DNA from: Amycolatopsis pithecellobii
Lineage (GTDB): Bacteria; Actinomycetota; Actinomycetes; Mycobacteriales; Pseudonocardiaceae
Direction: 5' to 3'
DNA length: 64,000 bases
NCBI RefSeq assembly: GCF_009707865.1
Contig: NZ_WMBA01000006.1
Location: 1-64,000 of the forward strand
Within the stretch, counting starts at the first letter, position 1. Each line of letters begins with the position of its first letter. The position numbers and the translations under genes were made by a program. The notes below the pieces were generated by a model. That model did no database searches and was not told the origin of the DNA. It saw nothing but the letters and a program-made list of their open reading frames with translations. Positions 32,919-41,804 of this stretch are shown here, piece by piece.

Positions 32919-33746
32919 TCACGGCGCGTACCCGTGCCGGCGCAGGTAGTCCAGCAGCTCCCGCGCCGCTTCTTCGGCTGTCGCCGGATGCAGGACCTGG
33001 GGCGGGGTCCGCTCGACGAGCGCGCCGGTGAGTGCGAGCATCCGTTGGTGTGGCTCGTTTCCGGTGGGCGCGGGCAGCGCGCGCGGCCGGGGCCGGTAGG
33101 CAGTCACCGCGCCCGCCCGCAGGTACCGCAACGAGCCGGCCTGCGCGACCGGGATTTCCGCCGTGCGGGCCGCGATGGTGGCGGGCAGCGACGCACGCCG
33201 CAACACCGTGCCCGCCGCCTCGACCGAGCACACCGCCGGCGCGCCGAACATCAGTCTTTCCCGTCTCCCGCCGTCGAGTCGGCGCACCGCGTGCAGCGCA
33301 CCGTCGATCGCTTGGAGTTCGATGAGGCCGAGTGCTTGGCACGCACCGAGCCGCTGCGCCAGGAATGCCGGTGTGGCACCGGTTCCGCGGTCGGTCGAGT
33401 GGTCCCCGCAGACGATGACATCCGGTCGTTCCGGCAGGCCGTCCAGCAGCAGCCGTGCGGTTTCGCTGCCGTCCTCGGTGACGGGCTCGGCCGGACCGTC
33501 GATGCGAAGCACTTCGTCCGCACCCACAGAAAGCGCTTCCCGAAGCATCTCCCCGGCCTCGACGGGTCCGACCGTCACGGCCATGCAGCGCCCGCCGAAC
33601 GCTTCGGCGATGCGCAGCGCGTGTTCCAGGGCGGCCTGGTCGGCGGCGTTCGCCCCGCTGGTGCGCGCGTCCGTGCGCACCAGCCCGGTGAGCGGATCGA
33701 CGGCGGCACGCTGATCACTGAACCGCAGGGCGGCCACGATCAACAT
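32919..33746 (-). CDS. etfB: ETF beta-like subunit, mycofactocin-associated
   Basis: A 275-residue electron-transfer flavoprotein beta (FixA-like) subunit. Features are AADQAALEHALRIAEAFGG, GADEVLRID and DVIVCGDHSTDRGTGATPAFLAQRLG, the AMP/FAD-binding side of ETF. It lies between fixX and mftF and belongs to a set (etfA, fixC, fixX, etfB) known near mycofactocin operons in some actinobacteria. It would pair with EtfA and accept electrons from the flavoprotein partners. Confidence 0.88.
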   Translation of the reverse strand: MLIVAALRFSDQRAAVDPLTGLVRTDARTSGANAADQAALEHALRIAEAFGGRCMAVTVGPVEAGEMLREALSVGADEVLRIDGPAEPVTEDGSETARLLLDGLPERPDVIVCGDHSTDRGTGATPAFLAQRLGACQALGLIELQAIDGALHAVRRLDGGRRERLMFGAPAVCSVEAAGTVLRRASLPATIAARTAEIPVAQAGSLRYLRAGAVTAYRPRPRALPAPTGNEPHQRMLALTGALVERTPPQVLHPATAEEAARELLDYLRRHGYAP

Positions 33747-33749
33747 CGG

Positions 33750-34049
33750 CTATCCCTTCCGGAACACGACGCCGTGGCCCCCGTCCGGGTAGCTCCAGCT
33801 GATCGCGCCCTCACCGTTACAGACCTGGTAACAGGTGCCGCATTCGAAGCACTGCTCGTAGTTGAACAGGATGCCGCCGTCACTGGTCGGCACGAACAGA
33901 TCCGCCGGGCAGGCGTGCACACACGCCTTCGTGGTGCACGAACGGCAGACGTCGGCGTCCACGGTGATGTGCGCGCGCTGCGCGACACGAAACTCCACTG
34001 TGGACATGACATCGTCGAAGGCCGGTTCCTGATAGCGCTTTCCGGTCAT
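33750..34049 (-). CDS. fixX: FixX-like ferredoxin
   Basis: A 99-residue ferredoxin with two cluster motifs: CRSCTTKACVHACP (C-x2-C-x4-C-x3-C) and CFECGTCYQVCN. The first spacing is unusual for standard 2[4Fe-4S] ferredoxins but typical of FixX and the ETF-ubiquinone oxidoreductase C-domain. It overlaps fixC by four bases, consistent with the two forming one electron-bifurcating or quinone-reducing unit. Internal ATG at residue 15 is an alternative start. Confidence 0.9.
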   Translation of the reverse strand: MTGKRYQEPAFDDVMSTVEFRVAQRAHITVDADVCRSCTTKACVHACPADLFVPTSDGGILFNYEQCFECGTCYQVCNGEGAISWSYPDGGHGVVFRKG

Positions 34050-35404
34050 CGCAGTCCTCGCATCCCGGTCCAGCCGTCGCGCAGCAGCTCACGCCAGCGT
34101 ACTCCGTTTTCCTTCATCGATCTCCGCAACAGCTTGCGCAGACCGGGTTTCGGCGCCGGATTGTCCACCTGGAACATTCCCTGCACGAGATCGCACACCA
34201 GCGCCGGGTACTGTTGCTGCGTCCGGTCCGACAGCACCAGACCAGGGAACTTCCGCAGTTTCCGGTGATCGGCCAGCACGAACGACTTCTCCAGCATCGT
34301 CCGGTAGCCGGCGAGGCCGCGCCGGGACACGTCACCGGAGGCCACCGCCGCCGCGGCCGCACGCCCGGCGTACATCCCGGCGCCGATCGCGAAGTTCACG
34401 CCCTCCAGCCAGATCCCGGCCGCGAGGCACATCGCCGCCGCGTCCCCGGCGACCAGCATCCCGTCGCCGATCAGCTCGGGCATCGCGTCGTAGCCGCCTT
34501 CGGGGATCAGGTGCGCGGAGTATTCGATCTGCTCGCCGCCCCTGATCAGCGGCGCGATGGCGGGATGCCGTTTGAGCTCGGCGACGAGTTCCTCCGGCCT
34601 GGTCTTCGCCTTGCTGACGCCGGTGAGCGCGAGTACGACGCCGATGCTCACCGAATCCAGGTTGGTGTAAAGGAAACCGCCGCCCGGAATGCCCCTGGTG
34701 CAGCCGAGCATCTCGATGTCCACCCCGTCGCGGCCGGTGATCGCGAACCGCTCCTCGATGACGTGCCTCGGCAGCGCCAGGGTTTGCTTGACGCCCAGCG
34801 TCAGGTGCTCGGCTTGATGCTCGGTCTGGTACAGGCCGGCTTCTTTGGCCAGGAAGGAGTTCACCCCGTCGCACGCGATCACCACACTTGCCGTGAGATC
34901 CCCGTCGGGCCGGTCGGTGCGCACCCCGACGATGGTTCCGGTGCGATCCTGCAGCAGGTTCGTGACCACAGTGGACGGAATGAGGACCGCACCCGCCGCG
35001 ACAGCTTGCTCGGCGAGCCAGGAGTCGAGGTCGGCCCGGTACGCGGTGGCGCCGTTGTACGGGGCACGGCCCCAGTCCTGCGTGCGGAAATCCACGGTGA
35101 GCGCCTGGGTCGGGGTCATCACCATCGTCGAGCGGCGGGTGACCCAGCGCTGCACCGGCATGTGCTCCCACCAGTCAGGCACGAGCTCGTCCAGGATGCG
35201 GCCGTAAACCACGCCACCGTAGACATTTTTCGCGCCCGGGAACGGTCCGCGTTCGATCAGCGCGACAGAACGCCCCGCTCGCGCGGCTTCGAGCGCGGCC
35301 GCCGAGCCGGCCGGCCCGGCACCGACCACGATGATGTCGAAGGTCTTTGCCGGCTCATCGAAGACAACACCCGCCGACGTACTGGCGGGGCCCGCGTAGG
35401 TCAT
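34046..35404 (-). CDS. fixC: FixC-like FAD oxidoreductase (ETF-QO type)
   Basis: A 452-residue flavoprotein: FDIIVVGAGPAGSAAALEAA nucleotide-binding fold, IACDGVNSFLAKEAGL, and GGYDAMPELIGDGMLVAGDAA FAD segment. It lacks the C-terminal iron-sulfur domain of mitochondrial ETF-QO, which FixX next door supplies. In the Fix system FixC/X pass electrons from ETF to quinone or ferredoxin. ATGA overlaps on both sides make the electron module stoichiometric. Confidence 0.92.
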   Translation of the reverse strand: MTYAGPASTSAGVVFDEPAKTFDIIVVGAGPAGSAAALEAARAGRSVALIERGPFPGAKNVYGGVVYGRILDELVPDWWEHMPVQRWVTRRSTMVMTPTQALTVDFRTQDWGRAPYNGATAYRADLDSWLAEQAVAAGAVLIPSTVVTNLLQDRTGTIVGVRTDRPDGDLTASVVIACDGVNSFLAKEAGLYQTEHQAEHLTLGVKQTLALPRHVIEERFAITGRDGVDIEMLGCTRGIPGGGFLYTNLDSVSIGVVLALTGVSKAKTRPEELVAELKRHPAIAPLIRGGEQIEYSAHLIPEGGYDAMPELIGDGMLVAGDAAAMCLAAGIWLEGVNFAIGAGMYAGRAAAAAVASGDVSRRGLAGYRTMLEKSFVLADHRKLRKFPGLVLSDRTQQQYPALVCDLVQGMFQVDNPAPKPGLRKLLRRSMKENGVRWRELLRDGWTGMRGLR

Positions 35405-36402
35405 CGCACCTCCAGCATCCGGGCCAGCTCGGCGAGCACGGCAGGCGCGTCGGCGACGATGCCCAGGTCGGCCATTGCCGTCATCGGGCAGGACTCGTCG
35501 AGGTTGACGCTGACGACCTGCGCCGGGTCACCGAGCCCGCCGACGTGTTGCGCCGCACCGGAAACACCGAACGCGACGTACAGCTCGGGATGGACCACGA
35601 CGCCGGTGGTGCCGATCTGCCGCTGGTAGCCCGTCCAGCCCGCGTCGGTCACCACCCTCGTCGCGCCGAGTGCGGCCCCCATGGCGTTCCCCACCTTTTC
35701 CAGTAATGCCACGGATTCCGGGTTGCCGAGCCCGGCTCCGGCGCCGAAAATCCTCGGTGCTTCGGCCAGATCGACCGTGCCGGGTTCGGGGTCGAGCACC
35801 TCGATCACGGTCACGTCCGGCGCTTCGGCGTGGGGCAGCTCGATCGCGTACAGCACGGTTTCAGACGCGGGCGCACTTCCGCGCACGCCGGGCTGCAACG
35901 TCGCCACGAACGGCCCGTCCGCGATGAGGTCGGCGCACACCCGGTCGCCCCAGCGAGCGACTTCCGCGCCGTGGGCGGTCACCCGGATCGCGCCCGCCAG
36001 CAGCGGCCTGCCAAGTTCCGCGGCCAGCCGTGGCGCCAGATCCCGGCCGTCGGCCGATGCGGGCAGCAAAATCCGTTCCGCGTTACCAATCCGACCGAAA
36101 GTAGGCGGATACGCATCCGCAGCCGACCTGTTCGTACAAACCGTTTCCGCCGTGGCTGTAGTCGGATTGGTAACGAACGGCGGCACAGTAAGGGTCTTCG
36201 CCAGCTGGCGGGCCCAACGGCCCGGTGCGAACGTGCCGTTCTCGGCGAGGGCGCCGGTGCACAGCGAGGGCAACTCGGCCGCTGCCTCCTTCACGCCGGT
36301 GCCGACGAGCAGCGCCGCGCCCCCCGCCTCGGCAACGGTTTCGTCCGCGCCGAGCGGCAGTACGCCGTCACGGACGACGATCACCGCGAGCAGGTCGTTC
36401 AC
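35401..36402 (-). CDS. etfA: ETF alpha-like subunit with in-frame inserted element
   Basis: A 333-residue ETF alpha (FixB-like) subunit. The C-terminal FAD domain is clear (IFGAGAGLGNPESVALLEKV, TDAGWTGYQRQIGTTGVVV, VSGAAQHVGGLGD, VSVNLDESCPMTAMADLGI). Residues about 77-107 are encoded by an 89-bp inverted-repeat element and read through without a stop; they separate WARQLAKTL from ERILLPASADGRD in the N-domain. Whether the subunit still folds is the open question. ATGA overlaps with fixC and the downstream-numbered OYE gene. Confidence 0.88.
   Translation of the reverse strand: MNDLLAVIVVRDGVLPLGADETVAEAGGAALLVGTGVKEAAAELPSLCTGALAENGTFAPGRWARQLAKTLTVPPFVTNPTTATAETVCTNRSAADAYPPTFGRIGNAERILLPASADGRDLAPRLAAELGRPLLAGAIRVTAHGAEVARWGDRVCADLIADGPFVATLQPGVRGSAPASETVLYAIELPHAEAPDVTVIEVLDPEPGTVDLAEAPRIFGAGAGLGNPESVALLEKVGNAMGAALGATRVVTDAGWTGYQRQIGTTGVVVHPELYVAFGVSGAAQHVGGLGDPAQVVSVNLDESCPMTAMADLGIVADAPAVLAELARMLEVR
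36084..36172. repeat. 89-bp palindromic element inside etfA
   Basis: Perfect 13-bp-class terminal repeats TACCAATCCGAC and GTCGGATTGGTA (15 bp with flanking CGT/ACG) bound an 89-bp unit with an internal stem GCGGAT-ACGC-ATCCGC. It matches 38401-38489 in length and ends, and the half copy at 17502. It lies wholly within coding sequence. Confidence 0.85.
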
Positions 36403-38369
36403 AGTGCCACCCCCACCCGGTGGCCCTCGATGACGGCGGCGTGCGCGCGGCGCGGGGTCACGCAGTCACCGGCGCGGTGCACCGGGAACGGCGCGTCCTT
36501 CAGCTCTTGCCACAGCTGGTCTTCCGGTTGCTGGTGCGTCGCACACACCACCCAGTCACAGCCGAGCTCGCGGGTCACGCCGGTGGTGTGGGTCAGTACC
36601 CGCAACACGATCCGTCCGTCCACTTCGGACGCGGCGAGGATCACTTCGTCGGTGTGCTGCCGGATGCCCTTGGCGTGCGCACGGACGTTGAACGTCTCCA
36701 TGTCGAGCGTCACGCCGAGATCCTGGCCGACCACCATGCCGGAGGTGCTGATCCGCACCGAACAACCACGGTCGGCGAGCAGCTCAGCGGTCGAGGTCGC
36801 CTGGTGGAAACCGAGATCGTCGAGGACGACGACCTCGCCCTCCGGTGCCGCGCGACCTTCCAGTACGTCCCGCACGTCCACGACACGGGCCAGATCGCCT
36901 GCCCAGTAAGGTTTCTGCGGCTTGGCGCCGGTCGCGAGCACGACGGTGTCCGGTGACTCCGAACGCAGCAGTTCGGCCGAAACTTCCGCGCCGGTCTTGA
37001 TGTCGACGCCGTACCGCTGACACTCGGCGAGCAGATTCCTGACCACATCGAGGAATTCCGCGCGGCTCGGGATACTCGCGGCGACCGCGGCCTGGCCGCC
37101 GGTGGTGTCGTTGCGCTCGAACAGCGTCACGTGGTGGCCGCGCTGCGCGGCCGTGGAGGCGGCCTGTAGCCCGGCCGGGCCACCGCCCACGACGAAGACG
37201 CGTTTCGGCCGCGGTCCCGGCGGCGACAACGGCACTAGCAGCGGCACGCTTTCCTTGCCGGTGCGCGGGTTTTCGATGCAACCCAGCCACCGGTTCAGCC
37301 CCATCCGGCCGACGCATTCCTGGTTGCAGGACAGGCAGGTCCGGATCTCCGTCGAGTGTCCGGCACGGGCCTTGGCGGCGAAGTCGGCGTCCGCGATCTG
37401 GCCACGGACGACGCCGACCAGATCGCAATGTCCTTCGGCCAGCGCACGTTCGGCCTGCACCGGGTCCTTGATCCGGCCGACGCCGATCACCGGGAGCCGT
37501 ACCGCTTCGCGAATGGCGTTGGCGATGAACAACGCGTAGCCCGGAGGGATCGCCATCGACGCCTCGATCATGTACAGCGTCGAGGTGGCCACGCCGATCG
37601 AAGTGTTGATGTAGTCGACTTTTCCCGTCGCCTCAACGAGTTTCGCGACCTCGACCGCTTCGTCGATCGTGGTGCCGCCTTCGATCAGCTCGTCACCGCA
37701 CAACCGCACGCCCAGCGCGCGGTCTCCTCCGATGGCCTCGCGAACGGCGTCGATGATCTCCAGCAGAATGCGCGCCCGGTTGGGCAGCGAGCCACCGTAG
37801 GAGTCGGTGCGCTTGTTCGTGGCGGGGGAAAGGAAACCGCGGACGATCGACGAATGCGAACACTGGAGCTCGACCCCATCGAACCCGCCTTCGGCGCAGT
37901 GCCCGGCGACCGTGCCGTAGCCCGCGACCACTTCGGCGATCTCGCGATGGTCGATCGCTTTGGGCACCTCGCGGAACATCGGGTCGGGCACCGGCGACGG
38001 CGCCCACACCGGCAGCCGTGAGTACATTGAGGACGTTTGACCACCGTTGTGGTTGAGCTGCGCGAAAATCGGGGTGTCGTGCGCATGCACGGCTTCGGTG
38101 ATGCGACGGTAGCCGGGGATCACCTCACGGTGAAAACCGTGGATGAGCTTCTCGTACGGCCAGTCCGTCTCATGCGTCGAGTGCTCCTCGGTGATGATCA
38201 GCCCCGCGCCGCCGGCCGCGCGCGCCGCGTAGTACTCGGCATGTTGCTCGCTGGGCAACCCGTTCTGCGCGTAGTTCGTCAGATGCGCGGAGAACACGAT
38301 CCGGTTGCGCACCACGACCGGCCCGACCCGCAGCGGCGAGAACAGGTACCGGTAACGTCCGCCACTCAT
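36399..38369 (-). CDS. FadH/OYE-family oxidoreductase, mycofactocin-associated
   Basis: A 656-residue protein related to 2,4-dienoyl-CoA reductase. The N-terminal FMN barrel has NRIVFSAHLTNYA, FAQLNHNGGQ, DGVELQCSHSSI and FLSPATNKRTDSYGGSLPNR. The [4Fe-4S] ligands are Cys345, 348, 352 and 364 (C-x2-C-x3-C-x11-C). A C-terminal FAD/NAD module starts VFVVGGGPAGLQAAST. Members of this group occur near mycofactocin genes; function is not established. It ends overlapping etfA by four bases, so it is coupled to the ETF module. Confidence 0.92.
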   Translation of the reverse strand: MSGGRYRYLFSPLRVGPVVVRNRIVFSAHLTNYAQNGLPSEQHAEYYAARAAGGAGLIITEEHSTHETDWPYEKLIHGFHREVIPGYRRITEAVHAHDTPIFAQLNHNGGQTSSMYSRLPVWAPSPVPDPMFREVPKAIDHREIAEVVAGYGTVAGHCAEGGFDGVELQCSHSSIVRGFLSPATNKRTDSYGGSLPNRARILLEIIDAVREAIGGDRALGVRLCGDELIEGGTTIDEAVEVAKLVEATGKVDYINTSIGVATSTLYMIEASMAIPPGYALFIANAIREAVRLPVIGVGRIKDPVQAERALAEGHCDLVGVVRGQIADADFAAKARAGHSTEIRTCLSCNQECVGRMGLNRWLGCIENPRTGKESVPLLVPLSPPGPRPKRVFVVGGGPAGLQAASTAAQRGHHVTLFERNDTTGGQAAVAASIPSRAEFLDVVRNLLAECQRYGVDIKTGAEVSAELLRSESPDTVVLATGAKPQKPYWAGDLARVVDVRDVLEGRAAPEGEVVVLDDLGFHQATSTAELLADRGCSVRISTSGMVVGQDLGVTLDMETFNVRAHAKGIRQHTDEVILAASEVDGRIVLRVLTHTTGVTRELGCDWVVCATHQQPEDQLWQELKDAPFPVHRAGDCVTPRRAHAAVIEGHRVGVAL

Positions 38370-38400
38370 ACCAGTTCCCTTTCCCGCACTGCATTGTCGG

Positions 38401-38489
38401 TACCAATCCGACCGGCAGTCACGGCGATCCGCCTGGCGTAGGTCGGCTTCCGGCTGATCACGGTCGGCCTACTTTGGGTCGGATTGGTA
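38401..38489. repeat. 89-bp palindromic element at an operon junction
   Basis: Terminal repeats TACCAATCCGACC and GGTCGGATTGGTA bound an 89-bp unit, same length as the etfA copy, in opposite orientation. It occupies the only wide gap in the mft operon and supplies the last ten or so codons and the stop of the upstream OYE gene. Confidence 0.85.
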
Positions 38490-40353
38490 GTAGCTTCATC
38501 GCCGCGCGGCGGCCTTCCAGTATCGCCTCGTGCACCGTCCGCGGCGCGACGCAGTCACCGGCGCGAAGCGTTCCCGGCAGCTCGTCCGGCAACCGGTGTC
38601 CACAGTGGACCACTGCGGCGCAGTCGAGCTCGCGGCGCTCGGCGGTGAAGACGTCCTCGATGACGACCTGCCCGGCACGCACCTCGCGCAGCACCGATCG
38701 CTTGGCGAGCGTGACCCCGGCCTGCTGCAGGCGCGTGTTGGCGTCGGCGAGGTCACCGGTCAGCGCGAGCTGCGTGCCGATCACCTGGTCCTGGCTCACG
38801 ATCGTGGTCACCTTCCCTTGCGCCGCCAAGAGTTCGGCCACTCCGACGCCGACGAAGTCACCCACCGGATCGGCCACCACGATCGGCCCTTCCGGTAACC
38901 GCGCCCCGGCCAGCAGGTCCACCACGTCGACCACCTCGCCACCGAACACGGCGTAGTTTCTCGGCCCCGCAACGGATCCTGTCGCGACGATGGCGCCCCT
39001 GGGCACGTCGGTCACGTGCACGCCGGTCCGCACCCGTACGCCCAGCCGGTGAATTTCGCTTTCCAGCCAGTCGGCGAGCTTCGCCAGCCGGGCCCGGCCG
39101 TCGACGTTCGCCGCCAGTCGCAGCATGCCGCCGAGCCGATCGGTCCGCTCGCGCAGTTCCACGCGGTGGCCGCGCAGCGCGAGCACCCGCGCGGCTTCCA
39201 TCCCGGCCGGACCGCCCCCGATCACCACCACATCGCGTGGAGTGTCGTGGCCGTCGATCGACGGGTCCTCGGTTTCGTGGCCGCTGCGGGGTTCGCTGAT
39301 GCAGCTGACAATCGGGTTGCGGTTGTCCCGCACGCGGCATCGCTGGTTCGACAGCACGCACGGCCGTGGGGTCGCGCCCGCGCGCACCTTCACGACGAGT
39401 TCGGGGTCGGCGATCTGCGCGCGTGTCATCTCGACCACGGTCGCCACGCCTTCGTCGAGCGCCTGCTGCGCCTGTGCGGGGTCGACCACGCTGCCCTGCA
39501 ACACGGTCAGCGTGCGACCTTCGACAGCCCCGGTGATCCGGCGGCACAGGTCGAGGTTGAAGCCCGGCTCGGTGTGCAGATCTGGCCGGGTCGCCGAGGC
39601 GCTCATCGCCGAGCCGCGCACCGGCACGAGGTAGTCCACGCTCGCCGCGACATCGGCGGCGAGCACCGCCGCCTGCTCGGGGGTGAGCCCCGCCCACGGC
39701 GCCAGCTCGTCGCAAGACAGGCGCAGGCCGATGATCCGGTCGCCGATCGCCTCCCGCACCGCGGCCAGCACTTCCCTGAGTAGCAGGAACTTTTCCGCAC
39801 CATAGGAATCGGCCCGCTGGTTCGTCAGCGCCGAGATGAACTGCCGCAACAACGAGTACTGTCCGGCGTCCAGCTCGACACCGTCCATTCCGGACTCCAC
39901 CGCCAGCGCCGCCGAAGCACGGAAACCGTCGACGAGCATGCGGATCTGGTCGTCTTCCAGCTCCATCGGCAGCTCACGGCTCGCGACGTCGGGAACCCGG
40001 GACGGCGCCCACAACGCCGACTGCGAGAACGCCGAAGACCCCTGTGACCCGGTGTGTCCCAGCCCGGCGAGCACGAGCGTGCCGTGTGGACGACAAGCGT
40101 CCACTGTGGACGTCCAACCAGGACCGCACAACGCGGCCAGTGGTGCCCGCTCGTACGGCCAGTCGGAGTCGTGCACGCTGGCCGTCTCGGTCACGATCAT
40201 CCCGGCACCGCCGGCGGCACGGGCGGCGTAATAGGCGACATGGCGGTCGGACAACACGCGCCCGCGCGCGAGGTTCGTCTCGTGCGGTCCGAAAAGGACC
40301 CGGCTCGGCGCGGTCCGGTCCGCGATCTTCACCGGGTCCGGCAGCGTGTTCAT
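38458..40353 (-). CDS. Second FadH/OYE-like oxidoreductase, atypical cluster
   Basis: A 631-residue paralogue of the next gene. The C-terminal FAD/NAD module is intact (VVVIGGGPAGMEAARVL). The N-domain is divergent: the OYE His-rich catalytic block is replaced by LDAGQYSLLRQFISALTNQR, and the cluster motif is C332-x2-S335-x3-C339-x11-C351, with Ser at the second ligand. It may carry an altered or no [4Fe-4S] cluster. Start ATG 40353 overlaps mftC (ATGA). The C-terminus LLPIRPKVGRP is encoded by the inserted 89-bp element. Confidence 0.88.
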   Translation of the reverse strand: MNTLPDPVKIADRTAPSRVLFGPHETNLARGRVLSDRHVAYYAARAAGGAGMIVTETASVHDSDWPYERAPLAALCGPGWTSTVDACRPHGTLVLAGLGHTGSQGSSAFSQSALWAPSRVPDVASRELPMELEDDQIRMLVDGFRASAALAVESGMDGVELDAGQYSLLRQFISALTNQRADSYGAEKFLLLREVLAAVREAIGDRIIGLRLSCDELAPWAGLTPEQAAVLAADVAASVDYLVPVRGSAMSASATRPDLHTEPGFNLDLCRRITGAVEGRTLTVLQGSVVDPAQAQQALDEGVATVVEMTRAQIADPELVVKVRAGATPRPCVLSNQRCRVRDNRNPIVSCISEPRSGHETEDPSIDGHDTPRDVVVIGGGPAGMEAARVLALRGHRVELRERTDRLGGMLRLAANVDGRARLAKLADWLESEIHRLGVRVRTGVHVTDVPRGAIVATGSVAGPRNYAVFGGEVVDVVDLLAGARLPEGPIVVADPVGDFVGVGVAELLAAQGKVTTIVSQDQVIGTQLALTGDLADANTRLQQAGVTLAKRSVLREVRAGQVVIEDVFTAERRELDCAAVVHCGHRLPDELPGTLRAGDCVAPRTVHEAILEGRRAAMKLLPIRPKVGRP

Positions 40354-41522
40354 CGCAACCCGGCGAGTGGACTCGTGTCGCACGCGCGGTCCGGGCGCGA
40401 CGGCGGGCCGAAGCCGATGCTCACCGGGACCTTGCGGCTCTTGCGATGTGAATGGTCCACATCGGACCGTGGCGCCGCGCCGACCGTTGCCAGCGCGCGG
40501 GCCCCGTTGCCCTTGACGCACTCGGGGTCGGGACCGTCGAGCGGCAGTCCGGTGAAGAACTTCGCCGCCATGCACCCGCCCTGACATGCGTCGTAGGCGG
40601 AGCACGACGTGCACGCGCCACCGGTCTGCGGTCCGCGCAGGCGAGTGAACAGTTCCGAATCCGCCCACACCTTGGCGAATCCGCCCTCGTCGCGGACGTT
40701 GCCGGCCAAGAACTCCTGATGGATCGCGAACGGGCAGGCGTACACGTCGCCCACCGGGTCGATCAGGCAGACGACCCGGCCGGCACCGCACAGATTCAAG
40801 CCTGGCAACGGATCCGAGCCGAGCGCATTGAGGTGGAAGAAGGAGTCGCCGGTGAGCACCTTCTCCCCGCGCGCGACGAGCCAGTCATACAGTTCCAGCT
40901 GCTGTTCCGCCGTCGGGTGCAGCTCGTCCCACACGTCGGCGCCGCGACCGGATGGCCGCAACCTGGTGATGCGCAGCTGGGCGCCGTAGGTGTCGGCGAT
41001 CTGCGCGAACTGGTCGAGCTGACCGATATTCTGCCTGGTCATCACGACGCTCAGCTTGAAATCGCGGAATCCGGCGTCGCGCAGGTTGGTCATCGCGCGG
41101 ATCGCGGTGTCGTAGGAACCCGGCCCGCGTACCGCGTCGTTGACCTCCGCCGTGGCCCCGTCGAGCGAAATCTGCACGTCCACGTAGTCGGTCGCGGCGA
41201 GCCAGCGGGCGCGCTCGGGCGTCAGCTTCACGCCGTTGGTGGAGAACTTGACGCCCACCTGGTGTGCCACCGCATACTCGACCAGTTCCCAGAAATCGGC
41301 GCGCACGGTGGGTTCGCCGCCGCCGATGTTCACGTAGAACACCTGCATGCGCTGCAACTCGTCGATGACCGCCTTGCATTCTTCGGTGCTCAGCTCGCGT
41401 GGATCCCGCCGCCCCGAGGAGGAAAGGCAGTGCACGCACGAAAGATTGCAGGCGTAGGTCAGTTCCCAGGTCAGGCAGATGGGCGAGTTGAGCCCTTCCT
41501 TGAAATGCTCGACGAGCTTCAT
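40350..41522 (-). CDS. mftC: MftC radical SAM peptide maturase
   Basis: A 390-residue radical SAM-SPASM enzyme that decarboxylates the C-terminal Tyr of MftA and forms the Val-Tyr cross-link. The SAM cluster is Cys25-x3-Cys29-x2-Cys32 (YACNLSCVHC). The SPASM region has CGAGRVVCLID, VYACPFAIH and CTSCSAYDACQGGC. The tail contains SDVDHSHRKSRKVPVSIG, usual for MftC. I choose ATG 41522 preceded by GAAAGG; a GTG at 41540 overlaps mftB. Confidence 0.95.
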   Translation of the reverse strand: MKLVEHFKEGLNSPICLTWELTYACNLSCVHCLSSSGRRDPRELSTEECKAVIDELQRMQVFYVNIGGGEPTVRADFWELVEYAVAHQVGVKFSTNGVKLTPERARWLAATDYVDVQISLDGATAEVNDAVRGPGSYDTAIRAMTNLRDAGFRDFKLSVVMTRQNIGQLDQFAQIADTYGAQLRITRLRPSGRGADVWDELHPTAEQQLELYDWLVARGEKVLTGDSFFHLNALGSDPLPGLNLCGAGRVVCLIDPVGDVYACPFAIHQEFLAGNVRDEGGFAKVWADSELFTRLRGPQTGGACTSCSAYDACQGGCMAAKFFTGLPLDGPDPECVKGNGARALATVGAAPRSDVDHSHRKSRKVPVSIGFGPPSRPDRACDTSPLAGLR

Positions 41523-41532
41523 CGCGCGCCTT

Positions 41533-41799
41533 TCAGTCACGTCGTTCGATCGTTCCGGTATTCGCCAAGCCCTCGAGCGCTTTCAGATACGACGGCCGCT
41601 GGTCGTCGGGGACGCCCGCCACGTCGAGAGTGGTGTGCACGTCGGGCTGGGCTTCGAGCGCGCGCACCACCTCGACCAGCAGTTTCGTTTTCAGGAACGA
41701 CAGCCTGCGGGTGCCGAAGTCATACGCGAGCGCGCCGAACGACTCGGGTCGCAGTGCGATGCGCGGCGAGCACCGGTACGGCTGATCTGGCTCGAACAC
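41533..41799 (-). CDS. mftB: MftB peptide chaperone
   Basis: An 88-residue RiPP recognition element-type protein that presents MftA to MftC. It shows the expected YRCSPRIALRPESFGALAYD start, the LSFLKTKLLVEVVRALE helix and an acidic end. Start GTG 41799, 5 bp after the mftA stop; the 3' end lies 10 bp before mftC. Strict order mftA-mftB-mftC and small size support the call. Confidence 0.93.
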   Translation of the reverse strand: MFEPDQPYRCSPRIALRPESFGALAYDFGTRRLSFLKTKLLVEVVRALEAQPDVHTTLDVAGVPDDQRPSYLKALEGLANTGTIERRD

Positions 41800-41804
41800 C
41801 GGTC

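Noticed and set aside
36081-36175. Insertion sequence or transposon remnant in etfA
   Set aside because: No transposase coding capacity and no clear target-site duplication; it fits a short palindromic repeat better.
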